This document shows positions 31,360-39,451 of a stretch of DNA of 64,000 bases, piece after piece; the stretch's first letter is position 1; every line of letters begins with the position of its first letter. The notes under the pieces are model-generated. The model saw only the letters and a program-made list of their open reading frames with translations, ran no database searches and was not told the origin of the DNA. Made by a program: the position numbers and the translations under genes. The DNA is from Microbacterium arborescens (GTDB lineage Bacteria > Actinomycetota > Actinomycetes > Actinomycetales > Microbacteriaceae), in NCBI RefSeq assembly GCF_030369635.1, contig NZ_CP128474.1, positions 2,046,001 through 2,110,000 on the forward strand, written 5' to 3'.

Positions 31360-32529
31360 ATGGATGCCGTGAGCGACTTCGACCCGGCCCGCTACCTCTC
31401 CGACGATCTCCTCGAGCGCATCCGCGGGCGTGCCGCCGTCGTCGATGTCGAGAACGTCTTCCCCGACGATGACCTCGCGGAACTGCGGGAGGCCGGCTAC
31501 CTCGGCATCCTGGTGCCCGAGAAGCTCGGCGGTGCGGGGCTCTCGCTCGCCCAGGCATCCGTCCTGCAGCAGCGGCTCGCGGGAGCGGCGCCCGCGACGG
31601 CCCTCGCGATCAACATGCACCTCGTGTGGACCGGCGTCGCGAAGGTGCTCTTCGACCGGGGCGACGACGCGTTGCGTTTCGTGCAGGAGGGGGCAGCGGC
31701 GGGCGAGGTCTTCGCGTTCGGGATCAGCGAGGCGGGCAACGACCTCGTCCTGTTCGGCAGCGACACCGCCGCCGAACCGCAGCCCGACGGCGGGTACGCC
31801 TTCACCGGCACCAAGATCTTCACCTCGCTCGCGCCGGTGTGGGATCACCTCGGGCTGCACGGACTCGACACGACGAGCCCCGACGCCCCGCAGCTGGTGT
31901 TCGCCTTCGTCGACCGCAGCGATGCCGTGCGCACACGCGACGACTGGGACACCGTGGGCATGCGCGGAACGCAGTCGCGCACCACCGAGCTGCACGGGGC
32001 CGTCGCCCCGGCCGAACGCATCGTGCGTCGCCTCTCCCCCGGCCCCAGCCCCGACCCGCTCGTCTTCGGCATCTTCTCGGTCTTCGAGCTGCTGCTGGCA
32101 TCGGTGTACACCGGCATCGCCCGACGTGCCCTCGACCTCGCCGTCATCGCCGCTCAGTCGCGCACGTCGAAGAAGACGGGACTGGCGTACAGCCAGGATC
32201 CCGACATCCGCTGGCGCATCGCCGAGATGGCGCTGACGTACGACGGGATGCTGCCGCAGCTCGAGGCGATCGCGCGCGACATCGATGCGCAGGCCGACCA
32301 CGGCGGACTGTGGTTCGCGAAGCTGAGCGGCCTGAAGCACCGCGCCGTCGGCGCGGCGAAGACGGTCGTCGACGAGGCGATGCTCGTGGCGGGCGGATCG
32401 TCGTACTTCTCGCGGTCCGAGCTCGGCCGCCTCTACCGCGACGTCATCGCGGGGATGTTCCACCCCTCCGACCCCGAGTCGGCTCACAGCACGGTCGCCG
32501 CGGCCTGGCTCGGCCCCGTCTCCCCCTGA
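31360..32529 (+). CDS. acyl-CoA dehydrogenase family protein
   Basis: 389 residues. Three-domain FAD flavoprotein: N-terminal helical domain (1-120: AELREAGYLGILVPEKLGGAGLSLAQ), beta domain with FGISEAGNDL and GTKIFTS, and C-terminal helical domain (GIARRALDLAVIAAQ...DIRWRIAEMALTYDGM). The usual catalytic Glu cannot be placed confidently. More like the broad acyl-CoA dehydrogenase/flavin monooxygenase group than a specific fatty-acid enzyme. ATG 31360 has GGGAG 4 nt upstream; GTG 31369 with CAGAAT 7 nt upstream is an alternative. Confidence 0.85.
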   Translation: MDAVSDFDPARYLSDDLLERIRGRAAVVDVENVFPDDDLAELREAGYLGILVPEKLGGAGLSLAQASVLQQRLAGAAPATALAINMHLVWTGVAKVLFDRGDDALRFVQEGAAAGEVFAFGISEAGNDLVLFGSDTAAEPQPDGGYAFTGTKIFTSLAPVWDHLGLHGLDTTSPDAPQLVFAFVDRSDAVRTRDDWDTVGMRGTQSRTTELHGAVAPAERIVRRLSPGPSPDPLVFGIFSVFELLLASVYTGIARRALDLAVIAAQSRTSKKTGLAYSQDPDIRWRIAEMALTYDGMLPQLEAIARDIDAQADHGGLWFAKLSGLKHRAVGAAKTVVDEAMLVAGGSSYFSRSELGRLYRDVIAGMFHPSDPESAHSTVAAAWLGPVSP

Positions 32530-32652
32530 CCCGCCCCGGCTCGCCGTCGGCCAGTCGACTCGCCACAAACCGCGGGTCCTGGGGTCGCTGCAGCCGCATT
32601 CCCTGGCGACTCGACAAGGACAGCGGAGCTGAAGAAGACGGGCGGGATGCCG

Positions 32653-32925
32653 TCAGCGCGTCTCGAGGTCGTACGCCTTGAGCAACTCGGCGACGGCCTG
32701 CTCGCGCTCGGCGCCGCCGCTCTCGAACATGTGCGTCACGTGCGTGCGGAGGTGATTCTCGATGAGGAGCTTGTCGAGCGATGCGAGAGCCTTCTGGATG
32801 GCCCGCGACTGGGCGATGATGTCCATGCAGTAGTCCTCGTTCTCGATCATCCGGGCGAGCCCGCGGACCTGGCCTTCGAGGATGCTCGTGCGGCGCAGGG
32901 CGCGCTTCTGGATGTCGTCGATCAC
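32653..32925 (-). CDS. CsoR/FrmR-family metal-sensing repressor
   Basis: 90 residues, the DUF156 all-helical fold (ILEGQVRGLARMIENEDYCMDIIAQSRAIQKAL). Of the copper-ligand triad Cys-His-Cys of CsoR, Cys33 and His58 are present but the third position is His62 instead of Cys. Metal specificity is therefore uncertain. Starts at GTG 32925, with TATCCT 6 nt upstream (leaderless). No copper pump or other obvious metal target lies beside it; neighbours are an acyl-CoA dehydrogenase and DUF445. Confidence 0.87.
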   Translation of the reverse strand: MIDDIQKRALRRTSILEGQVRGLARMIENEDYCMDIIAQSRAIQKALASLDKLLIENHLRTHVTHMFESGGAEREQAVAELLKAYDLETR

Positions 32926-32931
32926 GCGGTC

Positions 32932-32937
32932 AGGATA
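32932..32937 (-). promoter_or_regulatory. -10 element, probable leaderless promoter
   Basis: TATCCT on the minus strand, exactly 6 nt before the GTG of the CsoR-family gene. Confidence 0.55.
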
Positions 32938-32984
32938 CGCCGTGACCGGCCCCGGCCGGCGAACCACCGTGGGAGGATGACCGG

Positions 32985-34265
32985 ATGGCACGCACGCCGA
33001 CCTCCCTGCTCTCCCCCGCCGACCAGGCTCGTCGCCAGGGGTTGCGGCGGATGAAGGCCGTCGCTCTCGGCGCGCTGGTGTTCATGGCGATCGTCTTCGC
33101 GGTCTCGTTCCCGTTGCAGCAGACGGTGCCCGCATTCGGGTACGTCCGAGCGGCCGCGGAAGGCGGCATGGTGGGTGCGCTGGCCGACTGGTTCGCCGTC
33201 ACCGCGCTGTTCCGGCATCCGCTCGGTCTGCCCATCCCGCACACCGCGATCATCCCGAAGCGCAAGGACGAGATCGGCCGCACCCTCGGCGAGTTCGTCG
33301 AGACGAACTTCCTCGAGGCCGGCGTGATCCGCGGCAAGCTCGAGTCGATGGGCATCGCGACGCGGCTCGGCGCGTGGCTGCGCCGGCCCGAGAACGCCGA
33401 GCGCGTCTCGGCCGAGGCGTCGGCGGCGGCATCGGGCATCCTCACCGCGCTGAGCGACGACGAGGTGCAGGATCTGCTCGAAGACCTGGCGCGCGAGCAT
33501 CTGCTCGCCCCGTCATGGGGTCCGTCGATCGGCGGGTGGCTCGAACGCGTCGTCGGCGCGGGCGCGCACCACGGAGCGGTCGACCTGGCGATCGACAACA
33601 TCGAGACCTGGCTCATCGCCAACCGCTCGGTGTTCACCGGACTGGTCTCCCGCCGACTGCCGTCGTGGGTGCCATCGGTGGCGACCCGTCTCGTCGACGA
33701 CACCGTCTATCGCGAAGCGCTGACGTTCGTCGCGGCCGTGCGGAGCGATCCCGACCACCCGGCACGCAAGGCCATCGACGGCTACCTCGGTCGTCTCGCC
33801 GGGGATCTGCAGGGCGAGACCGAGACGGCGGCGCGGCTGGAGTCGGCCAAGGCGGCGGTGTTCGACAGTCCCCGCGTTCGCGCTCTCGCCGCCGAGGCCT
33901 GGGGCACCGCGAAGGCCGGGCTCGTCCGATCGCTCGGCGATGCCGGGAGTCCCCTCCGCCGGCGTATCGCGGCGGCGCTCACCGAGGTCGGCGAACGCCT
34001 CGCGACCGAGCCCGCTTTGCAGCAACGCATCGATGCACGCGTCATCGACGCCGCCGCGACGCTCGTGGCCCGCCACCGCGCCGACATCGCGTCGGTCATC
34101 ACCGAGACGGTCGAACGCTGGGACGCGCAGGAGACGACCGAGAAGATCGAGCTCATGGTCGGCCGCGACCTGCAGTACATCCGGCTCAACGGCACGATCG
34201 TCGGATCGCTCGCCGGACTCGTCATCTACACGATCGCCCACGCGGTCTTCGGCGCGGGAGGATGA
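32985..34265 (+). CDS. DUF445 domain membrane protein
   Basis: 426 residues. One N-terminal hydrophobic segment (about 25-50), the DUF445 signature GGMVGALADWFAVTALFRHPLGLPIPHTAIIP (cited as ALADWFAVTALFRHP and IPHTAIIP), long helical middle and a C-terminal membrane segment (GTIVGSLAGLVIYTIAHAVF). Family function unknown; probably a membrane-anchored helical protein. GGGAGGA precedes the ATG by 7 nt. 4 bp upstream of the SixA-like gene, so likely co-transcribed. Confidence 0.88.
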   Translation: MARTPTSLLSPADQARRQGLRRMKAVALGALVFMAIVFAVSFPLQQTVPAFGYVRAAAEGGMVGALADWFAVTALFRHPLGLPIPHTAIIPKRKDEIGRTLGEFVETNFLEAGVIRGKLESMGIATRLGAWLRRPENAERVSAEASAAASGILTALSDDEVQDLLEDLAREHLLAPSWGPSIGGWLERVVGAGAHHGAVDLAIDNIETWLIANRSVFTGLVSRRLPSWVPSVATRLVDDTVYREALTFVAAVRSDPDHPARKAIDGYLGRLAGDLQGETETAARLESAKAAVFDSPRVRALAAEAWGTAKAGLVRSLGDAGSPLRRRIAAALTEVGERLATEPALQQRIDARVIDAAATLVARHRADIASVITETVERWDAQETTEKIELMVGRDLQYIRLNGTIVGSLAGLVIYTIAHAVFGAGG

Positions 34266-34269
34266 ATCC

Positions 34270-34743
34270 ATGACGACGCTCATCCTCGTGCGACATGCCA
34301 AAAGCGATTGGGGCACGGCCGCACTCGACGATCACGCCCGTCCGCTGAACGACCGCGGCATGCGCGACGCTCCCGTGATGGCTGAGCGCCTGGCGTCCAC
34401 GGACGTCGCCGTCGAGCGCATCCTCGCCTCCACAGCGCTCCGCGCTCGGACGACGGCCGCGGCATTCGGCGCCGCGCTCGGACTCGAACCGGACCTGCGC
34501 GACGAGCTCTATGGCGCTTCGGCGCGCGTGCTCCTCGACGCGGCGAGCGGCAGCGGGGTGCAGTCCGTGCTCGTCGTCGCGCACGACCCGGGGATGACGG
34601 TGCTCGCCGAGCGACTGTCGAACGGGGGCATCGGCGGGATGCCGACGTGCGCGGTCGCCACCTTCACGTGGCGGACCGATGACTGGGACGTCGCGACCGC
34701 GACCGATCCGGACGCGTGGAGCTTCGACAGCCCGAAGAGCTGA
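34270..34743 (+). CDS. SixA-like histidine phosphatase
   Basis: 157 residues. Histidine phosphatase fold with LVRHAKSDW (catalytic RHA) and VAHDPGM (second His) plus ASTALRARTTA. Small proteins like this act on phosphohistidine or phosphorylated metabolites. GGGAGGA RBS is inside the stop region of the DUF445 gene, which suggests translational coupling. In-frame longer ORF from 33940 is a shadow. Confidence 0.87.
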   Translation: MTTLILVRHAKSDWGTAALDDHARPLNDRGMRDAPVMAERLASTDVAVERILASTALRARTTAAAFGAALGLEPDLRDELYGASARVLLDAASGSGVQSVLVVAHDPGMTVLAERLSNGGIGGMPTCAVATFTWRTDDWDVATATDPDAWSFDSPKS

Positions 34744-34778
34744 GCGCCGGGGTGCGCAGACCCGCGGGCTGATCCGGG

Positions 34779-35255
34779 TCAGGCGACGGCCACGACCGTT
34801 CCGCCCGTCAGTCGGACGAGCTCGTCGAACGTCAGCGGGAAGACCGTGTGCGGTGTGCCGCCGGCCGCCCAGATCTCGTCGTACTGCTCGAGATCTTCGT
34901 CGATGAACGTCGTGAGGGGCGCGGGATGTCCCGTCGGTGCGACGCCGCCGATCGCCTGCCCCGTCGCACTGCGGACCTGATCGACGCTGGCTCGTTTGAT
35001 CTCGGTGCGTCCGGTGCGCTCGGCCAGAGCCGCCGTGTCGACGCGGTGCGCGCCGCTGGTCATGACCAGCAGCGGCTCACCGTCCGACCAGAAGACCAGG
35101 CTGTTGGCGATCGCCCCCACCTCCACGCCGAGCGCCGCCGCGGCCAGGGCGGCCGTGGAAGCGGCATCCGGCAGCACGACGATGTCGCCGGCGATGCCGG
35201 CGGCACGCAGGGACTCGTGAACGATACGGCTTCGCGAAGGCAGATCGGTGGTCAC
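34779..35255 (-). CDS. ybaK: YbaK/EbsC-type aminoacyl-tRNA deacylase
   Basis: 158 residues, family length. Pattern TAALAAAALGVEVGAIANSLVFW, ATGQAIGGVAPTGHPAPLTTFID and AGGTPHTVFPLTFDELVRLTGG follows YbaK/ProXp proteins that deacylate mischarged tRNA (for example Cys-tRNA-Pro). The conserved Lys expected in SLVFK is Trp here (SLVFW), a change seen also in some subgroups. GTG start with TAGAGT 6 nt upstream. Confidence 0.85.
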   Translation of the reverse strand: MTTDLPSRSRIVHESLRAAGIAGDIVVLPDAASTAALAAAALGVEVGAIANSLVFWSDGEPLLVMTSGAHRVDTAALAERTGRTEIKRASVDQVRSATGQAIGGVAPTGHPAPLTTFIDEDLEQYDEIWAAGGTPHTVFPLTFDELVRLTGGTVVAVA

Positions 35256-35261
35256 GCTGAC

Positions 35262-35280
35262 ACTCTAGAAGAGGCACAAT
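35262..35280. promoter_or_regulatory. back-to-back leaderless promoters
   Basis: Minus-strand TAGAGT (35262-35267) is 6 nt before GTG 35255 of the YbaK gene. Plus-strand CACAAT (35275-35280) is 7 nt before ATG 35288 of a 21-codon leader ORF. The two -10 elements are 7 bp apart. Confidence 0.5.
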
Positions 35281-35287
35281 GGGCTGG

Positions 35288-35353
35288 ATGCCGCAACGCC
35301 GCGGCACGGAGAGCATGAGCCCACAAGGCTCCGCCGAAAGAGGATCGCGATGA
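35288..35353 (+). CDS. 21-codon leader ORF, coupled to amino-acid dehydrogenase
   Basis: ATG at 35288, 21 residues (MPQRRGTESM...), TGA at 35351-35353 overlapping the dehydrogenase ATG at 35350 (ATGA). It lies just after a -10 CACAAT and has no SD, so it would be read leaderless and feed ribosomes to the next gene. Its last part contains GAAAGAGGA, the RBS of the dehydrogenase. Could be a chance ORF. Confidence 0.4.
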   Translation: MPQRRGTESMSPQGSAERGSR

Positions 35354-36420
35354 CCCACGCCCTGCCCCTGCCCGATTTCACGCACGAGCGCGTGGAGGTG
35401 ATGACCGGACGGCGGAGCGGCCTCTTCATCGCCGCCGCGTTGCACTCCTCCGTCCTCGGCCCCGCTCTCGGCGGCGCCCGGGTGTGGACGTACCCGCACT
35501 GGAGCGACGCACTCGGCGACGCCCTCCGCCTGTCTGCGGCGATGACGTTGAAGAACGCGGCGGCGGGGCTGGATGCCGGCGGCGGGAAGGCCGTCATCGG
35601 CTTGCCCCCGGGAACGGTGCTGGATGCCGAGCGGCGGCGTGCGGCGTTCCTCGATCTCGGTGACGCCGTCGAGTCGCTGTGCGGCCTGTACCGCACGGCC
35701 GAAGACGTGGGGTCGACCACCGACGACATGCTCACCGTCAGCGAACGCACCGCGCACGTCGTCGGCCTCCCCGACCGCGTGGGTGGCTCGGGCGAACCCG
35801 CGGGTCCGACGAGCATCGGCGTGCACGCGTCGCTGCTCGCGACCCTCGAGCGCGTGACCGGAGCTCGCGATGTCGCCGGCCGCCGCATCACGATCGCGGG
35901 GCTCGGGCAGGTGGGCAGCCGCCTCGCCGTGCAGCTCGCCGCCGAAGGCGCAGAGCTCACCGTGACCGATGTGAACCCCGCGAAGCGCGAGCTCGCGACG
36001 AGCCTCGGTGCCACGTGGATCGAACCGGCGGAGGCCCACCTCGCCTCGGCCGACGTCTTCGTGCCCGCGGGCATCGGAGGCGTCCTCACCGACGAGGTGA
36101 TCGACGCGCTCGACGCACGAGCAGTATGCGGACCCGCGAACAACCCGCTGGCACATCGCTCCGGCGCCGACCGTCTGGCCGCGCGCGGCATCCTGTACGC
36201 CCCCGACTTCGTCGTGAACGCGGGCGGGGTCATCTACCTCGACCTCGCCGCGAAGCAGCGCGATCGCAGCGAGATCGCCACGCGTGTCGAGGGCATCGGC
36301 GACGTGCTGCGGCGCATCTTCGACGAAGCCGCCGCGCGCGACGTCACGCCGCTCGCCGCCGCGGAGTCCCTCGCCGCCGAGCGCCTCGCCGCCGGGGCCG
36401 CCCGCGACGCCCTGGTCTGA
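35350..36420 (+). CDS. Glu/Leu/Phe/Val dehydrogenase
   Basis: 356 residues. N-terminal dimerisation/catalytic domain with MTLKNAAAG and GGGKAVIGLP (substrate and catalytic Lys), middle TSIGVHASLLATLERV, then a Rossmann NAD domain with AGLGQVGSRLA and VTDVNPAKRELA. Length fits leucine/valine dehydrogenases rather than the longer glutamate enzymes. Oxidative deamination of a branched-chain amino acid to its 2-keto acid is the likely reaction. Confidence 0.88.
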   Translation: MTHALPLPDFTHERVEVMTGRRSGLFIAAALHSSVLGPALGGARVWTYPHWSDALGDALRLSAAMTLKNAAAGLDAGGGKAVIGLPPGTVLDAERRRAAFLDLGDAVESLCGLYRTAEDVGSTTDDMLTVSERTAHVVGLPDRVGGSGEPAGPTSIGVHASLLATLERVTGARDVAGRRITIAGLGQVGSRLAVQLAAEGAELTVTDVNPAKRELATSLGATWIEPAEAHLASADVFVPAGIGGVLTDEVIDALDARAVCGPANNPLAHRSGADRLAARGILYAPDFVVNAGGVIYLDLAAKQRDRSEIATRVEGIGDVLRRIFDEAAARDVTPLAAAESLAAERLAAGAARDALV

Positions 36421-36469
36421 CCCCGGCCGGGGTCGGCGGGGTGCCGGGGTGCGTCTGGGTCTGGGTCCG

Positions 36470-36545
36470 GGATGCAAGGGATCGTCGACGACACCCCGCC
36501 GGAACGGCATCCACCCCGGCGCGCCGCGCCCGATCCCTTGCATCC
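36470..36545 (+). repeat. 76-bp palindromic repeat, copy 1
   Basis: Bounded by a perfect 15-bp inverted repeat: GGATGCAAGGGATCG and CGATCCCTTGCATCC. The inside includes CGACACCCCGCCGGAACGGC and GGCGCGCCGCGCC. Copies 2, 3 and 4 have the same length. Confidence 0.85.
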
Positions 36546-36668
36546 CCGAACCGAAGCCGGCCGGGGCGGTGGGTGCCGGGTAGGACAGGGGTGGAACGGG
36601 GGGCCGGATGCCGCACACCCGAGGCCCCGTCGAGAGGGAGTCGGGCATTCCCCGACACCCCAGGACGG

Positions 36669-36744
36669 GGATGCAAGGGATCGTCGCCGACACCCCGCAC
36701 CAACGACATCCACGCCGCCGCGCCGCGCCCAATCCCTTGTATCC
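36669..36744 (+). repeat. 76-bp palindromic repeat, copy 2
   Basis: Ends GGATGCAAGGGAT and ATCCCTTGTATCC: one change that keeps pairing in RNA as G-U. Same inner CGCCGACACCCCG and GCGCCGCGCCC. Starts 199 bp after copy 1. The spacer between copies also repeats GGATGCCGCACACCCGAGGC. Confidence 0.85.
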
Positions 36745-36853
36745 CGGAACCGAAGCGGGAGAGGCCGGGGTAGCACCGGGGTGGGACAGGGCGGATGCCG
36801 CACACCCGAGGCCCGGTCTAAACGAAAGCCTGGCGCTCCCGACACCCAGACCG

Positions 36854-36929
36854 GGATGCAAGGGATTGTCGCCGACACCCCGCCGGAACAGCATCCGCCC
36901 CGGCGCGCCGCGCCCAATACCTTGCATCC
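36854..36929 (+). repeat. 76-bp palindromic repeat, copy 3
   Basis: Ends GGATGCAAGGGAT and ATACCTTGCATCC (one mismatch). Starts 185 bp after copy 2; a similar spacer segment with GATGCCGCACACCCGAGGCC precedes it. It stops 28 bp from the mgtE 3' end, so it may also act as the mgtE or dehydrogenase terminator region. Confidence 0.85.
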
Positions 36930-36956
36930 CGGCACCACAACACCCCGGCACCAGGC

Positions 36957-38315
36957 TCAGATCTGCAGGATGGCTCGGGCGATGAGGAAGTACAGGATCA
37001 GGCCGCTGGCGTCGACGAACGTCGTGATGAACGGGTTCGAGAACACCGCGGGATCGACACGGATCGCCCTCGCGAGCAGCGGCATGACTCCGCCGACCGT
37101 CGCCGCCATCGTGCACACCGCGATCAGAGTCGCCCCGATGACGAGACCGATGCGCGGCTCGTACACGAGCGAGGTCACCCCGAATCCGACGAGCCCCAGG
37201 ATGCTGCCGAGGAAGAACCCCACCCGCACCTCACGACTCAGCACGCGGACGACGTCGCGGGGTCGCACGTCGCCGAGCGCGAGCGCGCGCGTGACCGTGG
37301 TCGCCGCCTGGTTGCCGGTGTTCCCACCGGTTCCGATGAGCAGGGGCACGAACAGCGCGAGCACCGTGATCTGGGCGAGCGTCGCCTCGAACGCCGACAG
37401 CACCTGCACGGTAAGCGTCGCGCCGACGGCGAGCACGAGCAGCCAGACGACGCGCGAGCGCACGATCTGAGCGATGGGGGTCGACAGGTAGGGCCGGCGA
37501 AGCGGCTCGGCACCGCCCTGGCGCGCGGCATCCTCGCTCTCCTCATGTTCGAGGATGCGGGCGGCGTCGTCGACGGTCAGGATGCCGACGAGTCGCTCCT
37601 CGCTGTCGACGATCGGCAGCGCGAGCAGGCCGCGCTCGGTGCAGCGGCGGGCGGCGGTCTCAGCGTCATCGTCCACCCCGGCGGTCTGCGCGGCCTGCAT
37701 GATGTCGCGCACGGCGTCGGACGGTTCGGCGGCGAGCAGATCGCGCAGGCTGACGACGCCCGCGACGCGACGTCCCGCATCGACCACGGGAAGCGTGTAC
37801 ACCGTCTCGGCGTCGTGCAGGCGGGCCCGCACCCGCTCGAGCGCGCCCGCGACCGTGCTGCCGATCGGAACCGACACGAACTCCGGGCTCATCCGGCGCC
37901 CGATGGATCCGCGGCGGTAGCCGAGGACCGCCGCGGTCATCTCGCGCTCGTGAGCGGGAAGCCCGCGCATCAGCCGAGACGCGAGCGAGGCCGGCAGCTC
38001 GTCGACGAGCCAGGCGCGGTCGTCGGGGTCGAGGTCGCCGAAGATGTGCGCCACCTCAGCGTCGCGCAGGTCGCCGATCAGCTCCCCCTGCATGTTCGGC
38101 GAGAGCGCTTCGAACACCTGCAGAGCGTGGTCTTTCGGCAGCAGCCGGTAGGCGACGGCGCGGCGACGACCGTCGAGTCGCTCGAGCACCTCGGCGAGAC
38201 GCTCGGGCTCGACAGCGGCGAGAGCAGCCGCAGCAGACGGCAGGTCACCCCGCGACAGGGGTGCGGCGATGCCGTCGACGACGATGGTCAGTTCGTTGAT
38301 CTGCTCCGGAGTCAT
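36957..38315 (-). CDS. mgtE: MgtE-family magnesium transporter
   Basis: 452 residues. Cytoplasmic N domain (about 1-130, helical superhelix), two CBS domains (about 130-255: MSPEFVSVPIGSTVAGAL..., and LALPIVDSEERLVGILTVDDAA) and five membrane helices with the pore motif GTGGNTGNQAATTVTRALALGD, cited as GGNTGNQ. Mg2+ channel gated by intracellular Mg2+. ATG 38315 is preceded by AGGAGGG; the in-frame ATG five codons upstream overlaps that RBS. A long GC-rich leader precedes it. Confidence 0.94.
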   Translation of the reverse strand: MTPEQINELTIVVDGIAAPLSRGDLPSAAAALAAVEPERLAEVLERLDGRRRAVAYRLLPKDHALQVFEALSPNMQGELIGDLRDAEVAHIFGDLDPDDRAWLVDELPASLASRLMRGLPAHEREMTAAVLGYRRGSIGRRMSPEFVSVPIGSTVAGALERVRARLHDAETVYTLPVVDAGRRVAGVVSLRDLLAAEPSDAVRDIMQAAQTAGVDDDAETAARRCTERGLLALPIVDSEERLVGILTVDDAARILEHEESEDAARQGGAEPLRRPYLSTPIAQIVRSRVVWLLVLAVGATLTVQVLSAFEATLAQITVLALFVPLLIGTGGNTGNQAATTVTRALALGDVRPRDVVRVLSREVRVGFFLGSILGLVGFGVTSLVYEPRIGLVIGATLIAVCTMAATVGGVMPLLARAIRVDPAVFSNPFITTFVDASGLILYFLIARAILQI

Positions 38316-38330
38316 GGGAGCCCTCCTCAT

Positions 38331-38560
38331 GTGGACGCGCGCGCATCCGCGGCATCGTCACGACGACGACGGCACGGACCACATCGCGAAGCCTGCTGGT
38401 GCGACGCACCGCGGCTCGTCCGCTCAGGAGTCGATCGGGTCGACGTGCGGGCGGGCAGCGGGCATGGCGCTGTCGATCTCGCGATGGCAACTATCACCGC
38501 TCATTGAGCACCTCACCTCGCTTCCTTTTTCTCGCAGGTCGACAATCGGCAGAAGAGGAT
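38331..38560 (-). promoter_or_regulatory. mgtE 5' leader, candidate Mg2+-responsive element
   Basis: About 230 nt with no coding frame. On the minus strand, GCGAGGTGAGGTGCTCAATGAG is followed by GATAGTTGCCATCGCGAG and CGACAGCGCC (cited in pieces; 38430-38520). AGGTGAGG and a downstream CGACAG resemble conserved blocks of the M-box magnesium riboswitch, and the gene context fits, but I could not fold it fully. Confidence 0.35.
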
Positions 38561-38674
38561 CTGCCGGCGATCAGGGGCGGACCGCGGCGATCGGGTGCCG
38601 CGGGCCGATGCCCCGCCGACCATCGTATGCCCTTCGACCTGGGAGGAACCGCCGCACGCCGCCGGCATCACGAC

Positions 38675-38710
38675 GACCGGGCGCCCGACCGTGTGGTCGG
38701 GCGCCCGGTC
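38675..38710 (-). terminator. 16-bp perfect hairpin after the FMN reductase gene
   Basis: GACCGGGCGCCCGACC - GTGT - GGTCGGGCGCCCGGTC, 17 bp past the reductase stop. No U-run, like the hairpin at 21197; such stems are common actinobacterial terminators. Confidence 0.7.
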
Positions 38711-38726
38711 GAGAGGGGTCTGCTGA

Positions 38727-39293
38727 TCAGCTGACGGCGGCGAGGTTCTTCGCGACGTGCGCGTGCACGGCCTTCAGCCACGAGAGCAGGAACTCGGACG
38801 TCGACTCGTTGGTCACGGTGCCGTCGTCGTCGATGAGCCCCTCGGTGAGCTGCAGGTAGCCCTCGGGCTGCGAGAGCTCGGGCGACGCGAGGAACGACAG
38901 GATCGACCGCAGGTGCTGCTGCGCGACGGCCGTGCCCACCGCACCGATCGAGATGCCGATGACGGCGGACGGCTTACCGGCGAAGCTGTTGTCGCCCCAC
39001 GGACGGCTCGCGGTGTCGAGAGCGTTCTTCAGGACGCCAGGCACCGACCGGTTGTACTCGGGGGTGACGATGATGACGCCGTCGGCCTTCTCGACCGCAG
39101 CCTTGAACTCAGCCGCTTCGGCCGGGATCGACGCGTCGTTGTCGGCCGAGTAGAACGGCAGCGGTGCGATCGGGATCTCGGTGAGCTCGAGGTCGGCCTG
39201 CGGGGCGAGCTTGGTGAGCGCCTTCGCCAGACGACGGTTGATCGAGGTCGACGAGATGCTGCCGACGATGACGCCGACGTTGTAGGTGGTCAT
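38727..39293 (-). CDS. NADPH-dependent FMN reductase
   Basis: 188 residues. Flavodoxin-like fold with VGSISSTSINRRLA (phosphate-binding loop), IPIAPLPFYSADND and VTPEYNRSVPGVLKNALD, the FMN_red signature. Uses NAD(P)H to reduce FMN, quinones or azo compounds in the cytoplasm. ATG 39293 with GGGAGG 8 nt upstream. Confidence 0.92.
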   Translation of the reverse strand: MTTYNVGVIVGSISSTSINRRLAKALTKLAPQADLELTEIPIAPLPFYSADNDASIPAEAAEFKAAVEKADGVIIVTPEYNRSVPGVLKNALDTASRPWGDNSFAGKPSAVIGISIGAVGTAVAQQHLRSILSFLASPELSQPEGYLQLTEGLIDDDGTVTNESTSEFLLSWLKAVHAHVAKNLAAVS

Positions 39294-39451
39294 GGACGAA
39301 ACCTCCCGGGGGATCGATTCAGTTGCATGCAGTCTACGCGTCGCAACGGCGCGATGCGGCCAGGATCGGCTGAGTGCTTTCGAAGATGCCCCACGAAGTC
39401 GTAGGGTCGGGATGACGCGTGTTCGCACTCACGGAGTCCGGGGGTTGACCG

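Noticed and set aside
36470-36929. CRISPR-like array
   Set aside because: Units are 185-199 bp, palindromic and with related spacers; no cas genes.
36472-37470. ORFs through the 76-bp repeats (MQGIV... type)
   Set aside because: The same peptide fragments recur because the DNA repeats; frames run into mgtE antisense. DNA repeat, not coding.
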